Part shown: one piece after another, positions 1 through 7,605 of the stretch | How the letters are laid out: the number at the start of each line of letters is the position of its first letter | Numbering within the stretch: the stretch's first letter is position 1 | Assembly: GCA_007571355.1 (NCBI GenBank) | Contig: RKRO01000210.1 | Location: 1-12,836 of the forward strand | Origin: Candidatus Poribacteria bacterium | GTDB taxonomy: Bacteria; Poribacteria; WGA-4E; WGA-3G | DNA length: 12,836 nucleotides | Reading direction: 5' to 3' | The notes under the pieces: model-generated | Told to the model about the DNA's origin: nothing | Databases searched by the model: none | Seen by the model: only the letters and a program-made list of their open reading frames with translations | Program-made: the position numbers and the translations under genes

Positions 1-1
1 T

Positions 2-1087
2 TTTTCAGTGCAAGACTTAGAAAACAGTGGAATACTTTATAGACACCCCAAGGAGGCGGGTTTCTATCATCCCGACTTTTCAAACGGTGTGCGTCTCACA
101 TTTGAGAGTGAACACGATGTACACCTTTGGGTTGCGGGTGAAAACCGACCCATCTCTTTGGAACATACGACCGGCATTTTCCCTCAGTCTCTGCAGTTTT
201 CATCAGATAGTAAGCGGCTTCTGGCAAACAACGGATCCGGTGGCATTTTTAGTTGGGATGTGACACACCCCAACGATCCTCCCCACATTTTCAAACCGCT
301 CGGTATGAAACCAGATACAGATGGGGGGCGGGAACGTTATTTGTCTATAGATGTATCCGCTGTAGGGAAACACTTTGTTACCTCCGGAGATGAAAGGAAC
401 ATCCGACTTTGGGAATTCGGATTGGATGTGCCGATGGTAACTTTTTCTTTACAAAATGAACCGCGGACTGCGGCATTCTCACCCACAGCCAATTTACTCG
501 CCTGCCGAGATGCAACGAACAGGATCCATATCTGGGATATTGCCACTGGAGACATTTATGACACTTATATGGGTGAAGAAACCCACAACGCGCCCGACCT
601 CACATTTAGTCCAGACGGGGCATTTCTTGTCTGTGCGCCTTTCCAACTCTATGATGTATCGCAACGTAAAACAGTGGGTCAGTTTTCCAGTGATGATGGT
701 TTTAATTTTTTAGCGTTTTCTCCGGATCGGTTACGGATATGGTGCGATTTTCCAGCATCGGATAAGGGAACGATAAATTTATGGGATTTCCAACGGAATG
801 AAGAGGTATTGTCACTCCCGAAGCCGAAATACTGGCAGGAGAAAGATATTGACGCTTTTGCGTTATCAGCATGTGGACACTATCTCGCTTGTAGCCCGTA
901 TACATGGACGGACGAAGAAAGCGTGTGTGTCTGGGATATCCGCAAAGGAAGTGAACCGATTGTCACGTTTAAGTTGACAGAGAGCCTTGGGTGTCTTGCA
1001 TTTTCGTCTGATAACACACTTCTGGCGGGTGCTTGTTCTACTGGAACTATCTTGCTCTGGGACATGAAACCGTTTATCAATCCTTAG
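2..1087 (+). CDS. WD40 repeat protein, 5' end cut by the window edge
   Basis: The frame is open to the left edge. The first possible start is a GTG at position 8 with no visible ribosome binding site, so the gene most likely begins outside the window. The visible ~360 residues contain about eight degenerate WD40 repeats. Each has an 'xxxFSPD' strand and a 'hxhWD' ending (for example IHIWDIATG, INLWDFQRN, VCVWDIRKG, ILLWDMKPF). They are more diverged than the repeats of the two paralogues downstream. The C-terminus (LLWDM plus a few residues, then stop) matches how both downstream WD40 proteins end, which suggests common descent. WD40 propellers are protein-protein interaction scaffolds; no catalytic domain is visible. 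Any N-terminal signal peptide, kinase or NTPase domain would lie outside the window, so location and role stay open. Confidence 0.85.
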   Translation, partial: FSVQDLENSGILYRHPKEAGFYHPDFSNGVRLTFESEHDVHLWVAGENRPISLEHTTGIFPQSLQFSSDSKRLLANNGSGGIFSWDVTHPNDPPHIFKPLGMKPDTDGGRERYLSIDVSAVGKHFVTSGDERNIRLWEFGLDVPMVTFSLQNEPRTAAFSPTANLLACRDATNRIHIWDIATGDIYDTYMGEETHNAPDLTFSPDGAFLVCAPFQLYDVSQRKTVGQFSSDDGFNFLAFSPDRLRIWCDFPASDKGTINLWDFQRNEEVLSLPKPKYWQEKDIDAFALSACGHYLACSPYTWTDEESVCVWDIRKGSEPIVTFKLTESLGCLAFSSDNTLLAGACSTGTILLWDMKPFINP

Positions 1088-1623
1088 GGGACAGACGTTG
1101 ATTTACCCTATTTATACTAAAGTTTGGACAATATTAGAAAGTTTGCGGGTGAGTGTTGAGAGAGTACGACACCGGTTACCAACGGGCAATCAATGGTTTC
1201 CCTACGACAAACGGGACACTGGGGAGGGAAGGCTATTTCCCGTTGCGCTTTGGGGATACGCCTTGAACTGACCCGATAACTTATAAGGGCCACTGCTACT
1301 TTTTTTGATGAGTTGGCGGTACGGATTATGATCTCAAGAGGTTTTGGGATGTTGGGTTTCGCTGAACTTATCTACCCCAATAGTTGCTTGAAGAAGGGAA
1401 GGCTGTGTATCGCGAAAATGCCCGTGTGGTTTTACCGCTCACCCCAACCTACAAGAATCCATCGCCTTTAGCAAACTCAGGTTAACTTTGGATTTTTTTG
1501 AATTCTATGTGATAGTTTGGGTTAAGTTAAAAAGATAGGACTACGTTAATTGAACAGATCTCGGACTTTTAGACGTGAATAGGGATAATTTCCGTTTGGA
1601 ATTTGGAACAACAATTGAGGTAT
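1088..1623. other. Non-coding stretch, probably decayed sequence with a dispersed repeat
   Basis: About 540 bases lie between the first WD40 gene and the small orphan gene, without a convincing gene. Two short open frames exist: 1153-1266 (37 codons) and 1349-1471 (40 codons, with a GAGG seven bases upstream). Neither looks like a recognisable protein. The part from about 1341 to 1455 begins with a GTTGGGTTTCGC motif and ends with CCCCAACCTAC. These are roughly complementary ends, a form typical of dispersed intergenic repeats in some bacteria. I see no tRNA, transposase or clear terminator here. Reading it as a decayed gene or repeat remnant is an inference. Confidence 0.35.
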
Positions 1624-2067
1624 ATGATGAATGACAGATTTGAAGCCACTATTATTGAAGAAGTTGATGAAGCCCTGAAGTATTTTAATCATTTTCACGA
1701 CGATCATGTTGCAAGGATCGAAATTAAGTTTGAAAATTATAAAACTTTAGATGACAAGCACGCGTCTACGGGAATCAAAAACGCTGATAAAACGATTGTT
1801 CTGACTGTTAACACTTACCCCTATGGCAAAGAACATAAACAACTCATTCAAGTTGAATTTAAGGATGTCAAGTCCTTTGAAATGTTATCGCCGTTGGAGG
1901 ATCATGGTCGGAAGTCTGGTCCAACATGGGGGACTTTAAATACGCACACGATGCCTCACCCCATACCTGATGGCTCTGATATCAAATGGGAATTTGAATT
2001 CATCTGTGGCGGCACGAAATTTTTAGTCATTTGTTCCAAAATTGTCTTTCGCAAGCGGCCTTCTTAA
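1624..2067 (+). CDS. Hypothetical protein, about 147 residues
   Basis: I do not recognise this protein. I place the start at ATG ATG (1624/1627). A TTGAGG ribosome binding site at 1615-1620 suits the second ATG best (six-base gap). A TTG at 1603 in the same frame would lengthen the protein by seven residues but has weaker support. The product is soluble, with no signal peptide or membrane segment. A short acidic helix-like N-terminus (EEVDEALKYF) is followed by alternating hydrophobic and charged stretches (IEIKFENY, TIVLTVNTY, LIQVEFKDV, WEFEFICGG, FLVICSKIVF) that suggest a mostly beta fold. Two cysteines lie near the C-terminus. It sits alone between two WD40 genes with non-coding DNA on its left. 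Base composition looks slightly richer in A+T than its neighbours, so it may be an insertion. Function unknown. Confidence 0.6.
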   Translation: MMNDRFEATIIEEVDEALKYFNHFHDDHVARIEIKFENYKTLDDKHASTGIKNADKTIVLTVNTYPYGKEHKQLIQVEFKDVKSFEMLSPLEDHGRKSGPTWGTLNTHTMPHPIPDGSDIKWEFEFICGGTKFLVICSKIVFRKRPS

Positions 2068-2203
2068 AATTTACCCTCAATTTCCAAAGTATATCATATA
2101 AGCGTTAATTCGGTAGAAACATGGGGAGGATGTTTCGCGCCCGGATCTCAGCCACCTTTCCGATCCCAAAATATTGCAGAAAAAATTAAGAAAGCGTGCT
2201 AAA

Positions 2204-4102
2204 ATGCTATTTAGGATGAAAAATCTGAATCTGTTTTTCTTTTTGATAATCTTTGTTTCTCTTTTACCAACCTCAAACGGTTTTGTGCAGGCGTATACCC
2301 GATGGAATTTGCCGCCCGGAGCGATTGCGCGTTTGGGAAAAGGGAATATTAATGAGGTCAAATATTCACCCGATGGTAGGACAATCGCCGTAGCGAGTAG
2401 CATCGGGATATGGTTGTACGACGCACACACCGGTGCAGAATTAGCATTAATAACAGGACATACACGTAATGTCTACTGTGTCGCCTTCAGCCTGGATGGC
2501 CAAATATTGGCAAGTGGAAGTCGCGACAACACAATTCGGTTGTGGGACAGACAGACGCGAAAACGGAAGGCAACCCTTGTAGGACATACACGCCCGGTGA
2601 GAGCCATTGCCTTCAGTCCTGATGGAAACACACTTGCAAGTACGAGCGAGGATAATACGGTTCGTTTGTGGAACCTGCGTATCAGAACGCTTAAGAAAAC
2701 CCTCACCGGACATACAGATATGGGGCGGTCGGTTGCATTTAGTCCGGATGGCAAGATACTCGCGAGTGGCAGTGATGATGGGACAATCCAGATGTGGGAC
2801 ACCGAAACAGGACAGTCTTTGCAGGTCTTGACAGATCACAATCGTAACGTAACCTCTATTGCTTTCAGTCCGGATGGGCAGTCCCTTGTGAGTGGTTGTG
2901 ATGATGGCACCGTTGGAGTATGGGATGTACGTTCTGGGAAACTACGCCAACACCTCACTGGACACACAGCGTATACTGTATCTGTTGCCTTTTCACCCGA
3001 TGGTGAGACGATTGTGAGTGCGAGCTGGGATAATGCCATCCATTTGTGGAATCCGGACACCGGCGAACGCTTACGAGAACTTAGGGAGCACACAGCTCCT
3101 GTCGTTTCGGTGGCGTTCTCACCGCACGGAGAGACACTCGTGAGTGGAAGTCAGGATGGTACCATTCGCTTGTGGGACACACAGACGGGGGCAGCGAAAA
3201 ATACCGTTGATGGACATACGTCGGATGTCAAGACGGTTGCGTTTTCGCCGGATGGTAAGACGCTTGCAAGTGGCAATACGAGAAATACAATCCATTTATG
3301 GGATACCGAAACCTGTGTGCGCGTAACTACGCTCGTTGGACATGATGGGGTGGTCTATGCTGTTGCCTTTAGTCCTGATGGCGGCACAATTGTGAGCGGC
3401 AGCTGGGATCATACTATCCGCTTGTGGGATCCAGAGACAGGACAACATAAGCAGACGCTGAGTGAACATTGGGATGATGTTGTGGCGTTGGCTTATTCGC
3501 CGGATGGGGACAGATTCGCGAGTGGGAGTCACGATGGGACCGTCCGTTTGTGGGACCCAAAAACTGGTACCGAACTGGAAGTTCTCCAAGGACATACTGG
3601 TGATGTTAGAGCCGTCGCGTTTTCGCCGGACGGTAAAAAACTTGCCAGTGGAGATGGAAATGATAACAAAATACGTTTATGGGATGGACACGACGGCGAG
3701 CACATACTAACGCTTGTGGGACATCAGAGAGATGTTACAGGACTCGCCTTCAGCCCGGATGGCAGCACACTCGCCAGTGCCTCTGACGATAGGACAGTAG
3801 GTTTGTGGGATGTGGACACCGGACAGAATCTACAGAATCTACGGCTGCTCAAAGGACATACGACATACGTTCTAACGGTTGCGTTTTCGCCAGATGGTAA
3901 AACCTTTGTAAGCGCAGGTAGGGACATGATGATCCGCTTGTGGGACCCAGAGACCGGAATACCCAAGTCAGGTTTTGTTGGACATACAGGCTATGTTCAA
4001 TCGGTAGCGTACGCACCCGATGGACGGACACTTGCCAGTGGTAGCACCGATGGGACAGTGCTTTTATGGGATATGACACAGTTCCAATCTAAAACTGATT
4101 AA
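2204..4102 (+). CDS. Exported WD40 protein with 14 repeats
   Basis: The product is about 632 residues. The N-terminus has a signal peptide with basic start, hydrophobic core LFFFLIIFVSLL and a likely cut after VQA near residue 30. Then comes the segment YTRWNLPPGAIARLGKG, and from about residue 50 to the end 14 WD40 repeats of ~42 residues. Most carry VAFSPDGxTLxSGSxDxTIRLWDxxTG and a GH dipeptide. Fourteen repeats suit two seven-bladed propellers. The first repeat carries 'SSIGIWLYD', shared with the next gene. The start is uncertain: ATG 2204 is used here. ATG 2216 gives MKNLNL, aligning with the paralogue start, but its AGG abuts the ATG; a TTG at 2174 is less likely. No enzyme domain is present, so an extracytoplasmic binding or scaffold role is inferred. 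Confidence 0.9.
   Translation: MLFRMKNLNLFFFLIIFVSLLPTSNGFVQAYTRWNLPPGAIARLGKGNINEVKYSPDGRTIAVASSIGIWLYDAHTGAELALITGHTRNVYCVAFSLDGQILASGSRDNTIRLWDRQTRKRKATLVGHTRPVRAIAFSPDGNTLASTSEDNTVRLWNLRIRTLKKTLTGHTDMGRSVAFSPDGKILASGSDDGTIQMWDTETGQSLQVLTDHNRNVTSIAFSPDGQSLVSGCDDGTVGVWDVRSGKLRQHLTGHTAYTVSVAFSPDGETIVSASWDNAIHLWNPDTGERLRELREHTAPVVSVAFSPHGETLVSGSQDGTIRLWDTQTGAAKNTVDGHTSDVKTVAFSPDGKTLASGNTRNTIHLWDTETCVRVTTLVGHDGVVYAVAFSPDGGTIVSGSWDHTIRLWDPETGQHKQTLSEHWDDVVALAYSPDGDRFASGSHDGTVRLWDPKTGTELEVLQGHTGDVRAVAFSPDGKKLASGDGNDNKIRLWDGHDGEHILTLVGHQRDVTGLAFSPDGSTLASASDDRTVGLWDVDTGQNLQNLRLLKGHTTYVLTVAFSPDGKTFVSAGRDMMIRLWDPETGIPKSGFVGHTGYVQSVAYAPDGRTLASGSTDGTVLLWDMTQFQSKTD
2741..2775 (+). repeat. 35-bp block identical to 5984-6018
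   Basis: This block inside the fourth WD40 repeat is identical over 35 bases to one inside the last repeat of the next gene (5984-6018). It encodes SPDGKILASGSD, preceded by different third-position bases. The other repeats encode the same consensus with many synonymous differences, so identity at silent positions points to recent exchange (gene conversion or unequal recombination). Confidence 0.7.
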
Positions 4103-4170
4103 AGTCAGCCATTAGCAATCAGTGTGAACCGTTCCTACAAGAAAAACCGGCGATTAGAAAATGAAGTTAT

Positions 4171-4175
4171 AGGAG
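4171..4175 (+). promoter_or_regulatory. Ribosome binding site that sets the start of the second full WD40 gene
   Basis: AGGAG lies five bases before ATG 4181. This supports the MKNLNL start over the upstream in-frame GTG at 4124, which would add 19 polar residues in front of the signal peptide. Confidence 0.75.
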
Positions 4176-4180
4176 AACTG

Positions 4181-6073
4181 ATGAAAAACCTCAATTTGTG
4201 TGCCATTCTGATAATTTTTATCTTTCTGTTGTCGATATCAAACGCTTCTGCCCAAGAATACACGCGATGGCATCTTCCTGAAGGTGCCATCGCGCGCTAT
4301 GGAAAAGGGAGAGTCTTTGGATTCACAATTTCTCCCGATGGGAACCGCCTTGCTGTTAGGAGTTCAATCGGCATCTGGCTATACAATGTGAACACGGGAG
4401 AGGAAATTGAGCTGCTCACGAGTGATACGTTGATCGTCGCTCGTACGGCATTTAGCCCTGATGGTAAGACCTTTGCTGTGGCAAGTGGCAATCACATCCA
4501 CCTGTTGGATCCAAACACAAGAAATCAGAGAGATGTTCTCACAGGACACACGTTTACTGTTTATACATTGGCATTTAGTCCGAACAGTAAAACACTCGCG
4601 AGCGGCGGACGTGATACCACAGTTAGATTGTGGGATGTCCATACCGGTGAATTAGTGCAGACACTCATAGGGCATACAGATAGTGTCACATCTGTGGTAT
4701 ATTCGCCTGATGGTAAAACACTTGTGAGTCTCGGACGTGGAGAAGATAACACGGTCTGTATATGGAACGTGCAAACTGGGAAACTTCTGAAAACGATTAC
4801 CGAAAATCCAGGCAGAGTCTACAGTGTTGACTTCTCCGCGGATAGCTTGACGCTTGCCAGCGGTGGACGCGATTCCAAAATTCATTTTTGGGATGTCCGT
4901 ACCGGTAAACTCAAAAATACTATTCCTACTGAGATGAAGTACGTTACTTCAGTTGCGTATTCATCGAATGGTAGCACGCTTGCCAGCGGAAGTTGGTATG
5001 ATAGCAACATCTATTTGTGGGATGTTCACACGGGTGAAATTTTAAAAACACTTATTGGACACCGAGTTGACACTCTGGCGTATGCACCTGATGGTAAAAC
5101 GCTTATTAGTGAAAGCGACGACGGCACAATTCGATTTTGGGATCACGATACCGGAGAACTCCTAAAAACGATCACAGGACATACCTTTTTCGCGAGATCG
5201 GTGAAATTTTCGCCAGATGGCAGCACACTTATGAGTAGCGAGAGGCCGGACAACGCGGTTGCATTGCGAGATGTGCAGACCGGAGCGGTTTTAAAAACAC
5301 TCACTGGGCATACGGCTCATCTCAGTTCTGCTGTGTATTCACCCGATGGGAAAACCTTAGCAAGTGGAAGTTGGAATGGAGAAATTCGGCTGTGGAACGT
5401 GCAGACCGGCGAACTTCTGAAGACCCTTGTTGGACATGAACGCGGGGTTCCTTCTCTATCGTTTTCGATGGACGGGACGACACTTGCAAGTGGCGGTTGG
5501 GACAATACGGTCTATGTGTGGCACGTGCCAACTGGACACATCCGACAAACCATCACCGGAAACATCACGGAACCAGAACGAAATAACAGTCTCCGTGATA
5601 TTGCGCTTAATCCTGACGGGGACACCCTTGCCGTCGCAACTGATGGAGAAATAGTACAACTCTGGGATATCCGCACAGGCAAAGTTAAAACAGAGCTTAT
5701 AGGACATCAGTGGAGTGTTGCCGCTGTCGCATATTCACCCAACGGATTGGTGCTTGCGAGTGCTGGTAATGACCGCAAAATTCGGCTATGGCATGCTGTC
5801 TCTGGCGAATTACTGTCTACTTTTCCGGTGCAAGCGGCCGCGATTATGTCCATCGCCTTCAGTGCCGATGGACAAACAATTGCAAGCGGAACTACGCGGG
5901 ATGTCTACGTCTCAGATATAGCGACAAACAAGCACATCGCAACGTTTAATGGACATAGGGGTCCGGTTCGATCTGTAGCGTTCAGTCCGGATGGCAAGAT
6001 ACTCGCGAGTGGCAGTGACGACAGCACGGTCCTGTTATGGGACTTGACGCACATCCCAACCGACACTGATTAA
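4181..6073 (+). CDS. Exported WD40 protein with 14 repeats, paralogue of the preceding gene
   Basis: The product is 630 residues. The signal peptide is MKNLNLCAILIIFIFLL with a likely cut at ASA-QE near residue 24. It is followed by EYTRWHLPEGAIARYGKG and 14 WD40 repeats from about residue 45 to 625. The architecture equals the preceding protein, including the 'SSIGIWLYN' first repeat and the LLWDL ending. Repeats are less regular: several lack the terminal Trp-Asp (LLDPNT, ALRDVQT, VSDIAT), repeat 4 has a two-residue insertion (LGRGEDNT), and repeat 10 has a longer exit loop (TGNITEPERNN). Seventy-eight bases separate it from the preceding gene and I see no promoter between them, so co-transcription is likely. 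Duplication of a whole double-propeller gene followed by divergence explains the pair. Binding partner unknown. Confidence 0.9.
   Translation: MKNLNLCAILIIFIFLLSISNASAQEYTRWHLPEGAIARYGKGRVFGFTISPDGNRLAVRSSIGIWLYNVNTGEEIELLTSDTLIVARTAFSPDGKTFAVASGNHIHLLDPNTRNQRDVLTGHTFTVYTLAFSPNSKTLASGGRDTTVRLWDVHTGELVQTLIGHTDSVTSVVYSPDGKTLVSLGRGEDNTVCIWNVQTGKLLKTITENPGRVYSVDFSADSLTLASGGRDSKIHFWDVRTGKLKNTIPTEMKYVTSVAYSSNGSTLASGSWYDSNIYLWDVHTGEILKTLIGHRVDTLAYAPDGKTLISESDDGTIRFWDHDTGELLKTITGHTFFARSVKFSPDGSTLMSSERPDNAVALRDVQTGAVLKTLTGHTAHLSSAVYSPDGKTLASGSWNGEIRLWNVQTGELLKTLVGHERGVPSLSFSMDGTTLASGGWDNTVYVWHVPTGHIRQTITGNITEPERNNSLRDIALNPDGDTLAVATDGEIVQLWDIRTGKVKTELIGHQWSVAAVAYSPNGLVLASAGNDRKIRLWHAVSGELLSTFPVQAAAIMSIAFSADGQTIASGTTRDVYVSDIATNKHIATFNGHRGPVRSVAFSPDGKILASGSDDSTVLLWDLTHIPTDTD
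5984..6018 (+). repeat. 35-bp block identical to 2741-2775
   Basis: Second copy of the identical block, in the last WD40 repeat of this gene. The flanks diverge at once on both sides (TTC against TTT before it, CGAC against TGAT after it). Confidence 0.7.
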
Positions 6074-6114
6074 AGAAGTAGACCACGCCCCCGCCGTTTC
6101 ATAACACATATTCC

Positions 6115-7512
6115 CTAAAAAGGTGTTCCGCGTGTTGTGAGTGTGCACCACCGTGAAGTAAACAAGTGATTAAAAAGCGCGTCTTGTGCTTCTGGCGTTT
6201 GAATCTGCTTCAACGCCAACGCTGCATGGAAACGGACATATCGGTTCTCATCTTCGAGTTGCTCAATCAAGATAGGAATTGCCGGTTCAGCGAGCGCGCC
6301 TAATTTTGCTAAGGCACGGGCAGCGTTATCGCGAATCCAGTAATAGTCATCATGCAATCCGTTTGTTAAGACCTGTACAGTCTCGGACAGATCCATCTCG
6401 TTAGAAACCTGTTGTCCGATTAAACCTAATGCCTCTGTGGCGTGTCGTCGTATCCATTCAGAAGAATCTTGTGCAGCACGAGTTAACGCAGGTATCGCCT
6501 CTTGTGCGGTTTTGCCCATATCCGCTAAAGTATACGCCGCGGTGCCGCGTATCGAATCATTTGACGACTGCAATGCGTCAATGAGCACCGAAACAGCGGG
6601 CGCGCCAGTGAGGCTTAAAGCATATCCTGCATAATTGCGGATAGTGTCGGATTTACCGTGTAACGCCTGTTTCAAGGTAGGTACAGCATCCGCGCCGACC
6701 CGTCCTAAGCGATACGCAGCATTTAGCCGCTCTCTCTCATTATCGCTGTCTAAAGTCTCCGTTAGGGTATCCACCTCATTGTAAGAAACGCCGTTGGCAA
6801 TGCCGTTCTGTTTGCCGTAATACCAATCCCATAAAGATTCCCATAATTCTGGATGTTCAGATTCTTCACCATTGTGCCAGTCAGTGGTATCGCTATTCCA
6901 CGACGGCGTTTGTGGCTCATCCAATCGGGAGAAGAGAAATTTCACCATGTACCGTTTCTTGTCACTCCGATTGGGGGTTGCGCGGTGCCACAAATCGTAG
7001 TGGACAATCGTCACCGTGCCTGCTTCACCAGAGAGCGAGAGGCCCGGCTGCTGGTGCGCACTTTCGCCCGTCTCATAATACTGTGAGCCGGGTAGGACAG
7101 CGGTCGGTCCCATATCTTCTGTGACATCCTGCGGATAATAGAATGCCATCGTCCAACGGCACCGGTGCCGCCGGATCTGCTCATCGCCTTCGTAAGTATC
7201 TTTATGAAACCTCTGCCCGTCACTCCCTTCAGGATTGTAATGACAAAAACGGTGCGGATGCATCACGTAGTTCGAACCGAGCGTGCCCTGCATCGCACCC
7301 TGAACCACAGGATGGTCAAAAACCTCCTGCATCTCCGGGATAAGCGGCAGGACGTTGTTGCCCAAATTGCCGGTTTGTTCAAACATTGCGTCGAGCTGTT
7401 CGTAAATGTTTTGGTGAAAACTCGAGGGGAAATCGGGCTTCACTTTGACGTAGCCGTTGATGATGAAGTCCCGCATCTGTTCATCAGTAAGTTGCAGTGC
7501 GTAGTTGTTCAT
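6115..7512 (-). CDS. PhyH-family Fe(II)/2-oxoglutarate oxygenase fused to HEAT repeats
   Basis: The 465-residue cytoplasmic protein has two parts. Residues ~1-200 form a phytanoyl-CoA dioxygenase (PhyH) domain: H103-K-D105 (in RFHKDTYEGD) and distal H176 (in YDLWHRATPN) form the two-His-one-carboxylate iron site, and R187 (KKRYMVKF) is placed to bind 2-oxoglutarate. All key residues are present, so activity is plausible. Residues ~245-447 are five or six HEAT-like helical repeats (IRNYAGYALSL, IRGTAAYTLADMG, IRRHATEALGLIG, IRDNAARALAKLG, VRFHAALALKQI). PhyH proteins are usually ~250-300 residues, so the HEAT part is an added binding module. ATG 7512 is chosen because a GAGGAGGG site lies six bases upstream; an ATG-type start farther out at 7569 would overlap the promoter. 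The gene follows the importer genes on the same strand, suggesting it may modify an imported compound (inference). Substrate unknown. Confidence 0.88.
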   Translation of the reverse strand: MNNYALQLTDEQMRDFIINGYVKVKPDFPSSFHQNIYEQLDAMFEQTGNLGNNVLPLIPEMQEVFDHPVVQGAMQGTLGSNYVMHPHRFCHYNPEGSDGQRFHKDTYEGDEQIRRHRCRWTMAFYYPQDVTEDMGPTAVLPGSQYYETGESAHQQPGLSLSGEAGTVTIVHYDLWHRATPNRSDKKRYMVKFLFSRLDEPQTPSWNSDTTDWHNGEESEHPELWESLWDWYYGKQNGIANGVSYNEVDTLTETLDSDNERERLNAAYRLGRVGADAVPTLKQALHGKSDTIRNYAGYALSLTGAPAVSVLIDALQSSNDSIRGTAAYTLADMGKTAQEAIPALTRAAQDSSEWIRRHATEALGLIGQQVSNEMDLSETVQVLTNGLHDDYYWIRDNAARALAKLGALAEPAIPILIEQLEDENRYVRFHAALALKQIQTPEAQDALFNHLFTSRWCTLTTRGTPF

Positions 7513-7518
7513 TTCGCG

Positions 7519-7526
7519 CCCTCCTC
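7519..7526 (-). promoter_or_regulatory. Strong ribosome binding site of the PhyH-HEAT gene
   Basis: On the - strand this reads GAGGAGGG, six bases before the ATG at 7512. It fixes that start against in-frame candidates farther upstream. Confidence 0.8.
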
Positions 7527-7540
7527 TATTTCTTGCGACA

Positions 7541-7569
7541 AGTATAACAGAAATCGATCGGGAAGTCAA
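7541..7569 (-). promoter_or_regulatory. Predicted sigma70-type promoter of the PhyH-HEAT gene
   Basis: On the - strand TTGACT (7564-7569) and TATACT (7541-7546) stand 17 bp apart, each one mismatch from consensus. Transcription would start near 7534, leaving a leader of about 22 bases that holds the ribosome binding site. It lies in the 93-base gap after the MalG-type permease gene, so the oxygenase can be transcribed separately from the importer. Confidence 0.65.
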
Positions 7570-7605
7570 AATCCAACACGGTTTTGGGTTGTTAGAAGTG
7601 TGTTC

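Noticed and set aside
2..1087. WD40 gene as part of an NLR-like or other WD40 defence system
   Set aside because: No NTPase, protease or toxin domain is visible in or beside the WD40 genes, and the two complete ones carry signal peptides, which argues against cytoplasmic defence. The N-terminus of the first gene lies outside the window.
1153..1266. 37-codon frame starting at GTG
   Set aside because: No ribosome binding site, no recognisable protein, and it lies in sequence that looks decayed.
1349..1471. 40-codon frame with GAGG upstream
   Set aside because: The translation is cysteine- and tryptophan-rich with no domain character and coincides with the putative dispersed repeat, so a chance frame is more likely.
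1603..1623. TTG start that lengthens the orphan gene
   Set aside because: The TTGAGG site at 1615-1620 fits the ATG at 1624/1627 and would be inside the coding part otherwise.
2447..3966. Long open frames on the - strand inside the WD40 gene
   Set aside because: They are mirror frames of the repeated WD40 codons, recurring with the repeat period, with no ribosome sites.
4124..4180. GTG start for the second full WD40 gene
   Set aside because: It would place 19 polar residues before the signal peptide, while ATG 4181 has a well-spaced AGGAG and aligns with the paralogue.
6074..6114. Terminator between the convergent WD40 and PhyH-HEAT genes
   Set aside because: The 41-base gap shows no convincing stem with a T-tract on either strand.
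7513..7569. Longer start for the PhyH-HEAT gene
   Set aside because: It would overlap the predicted promoter and ignore the strong GAGGAGGG site before ATG 7512.
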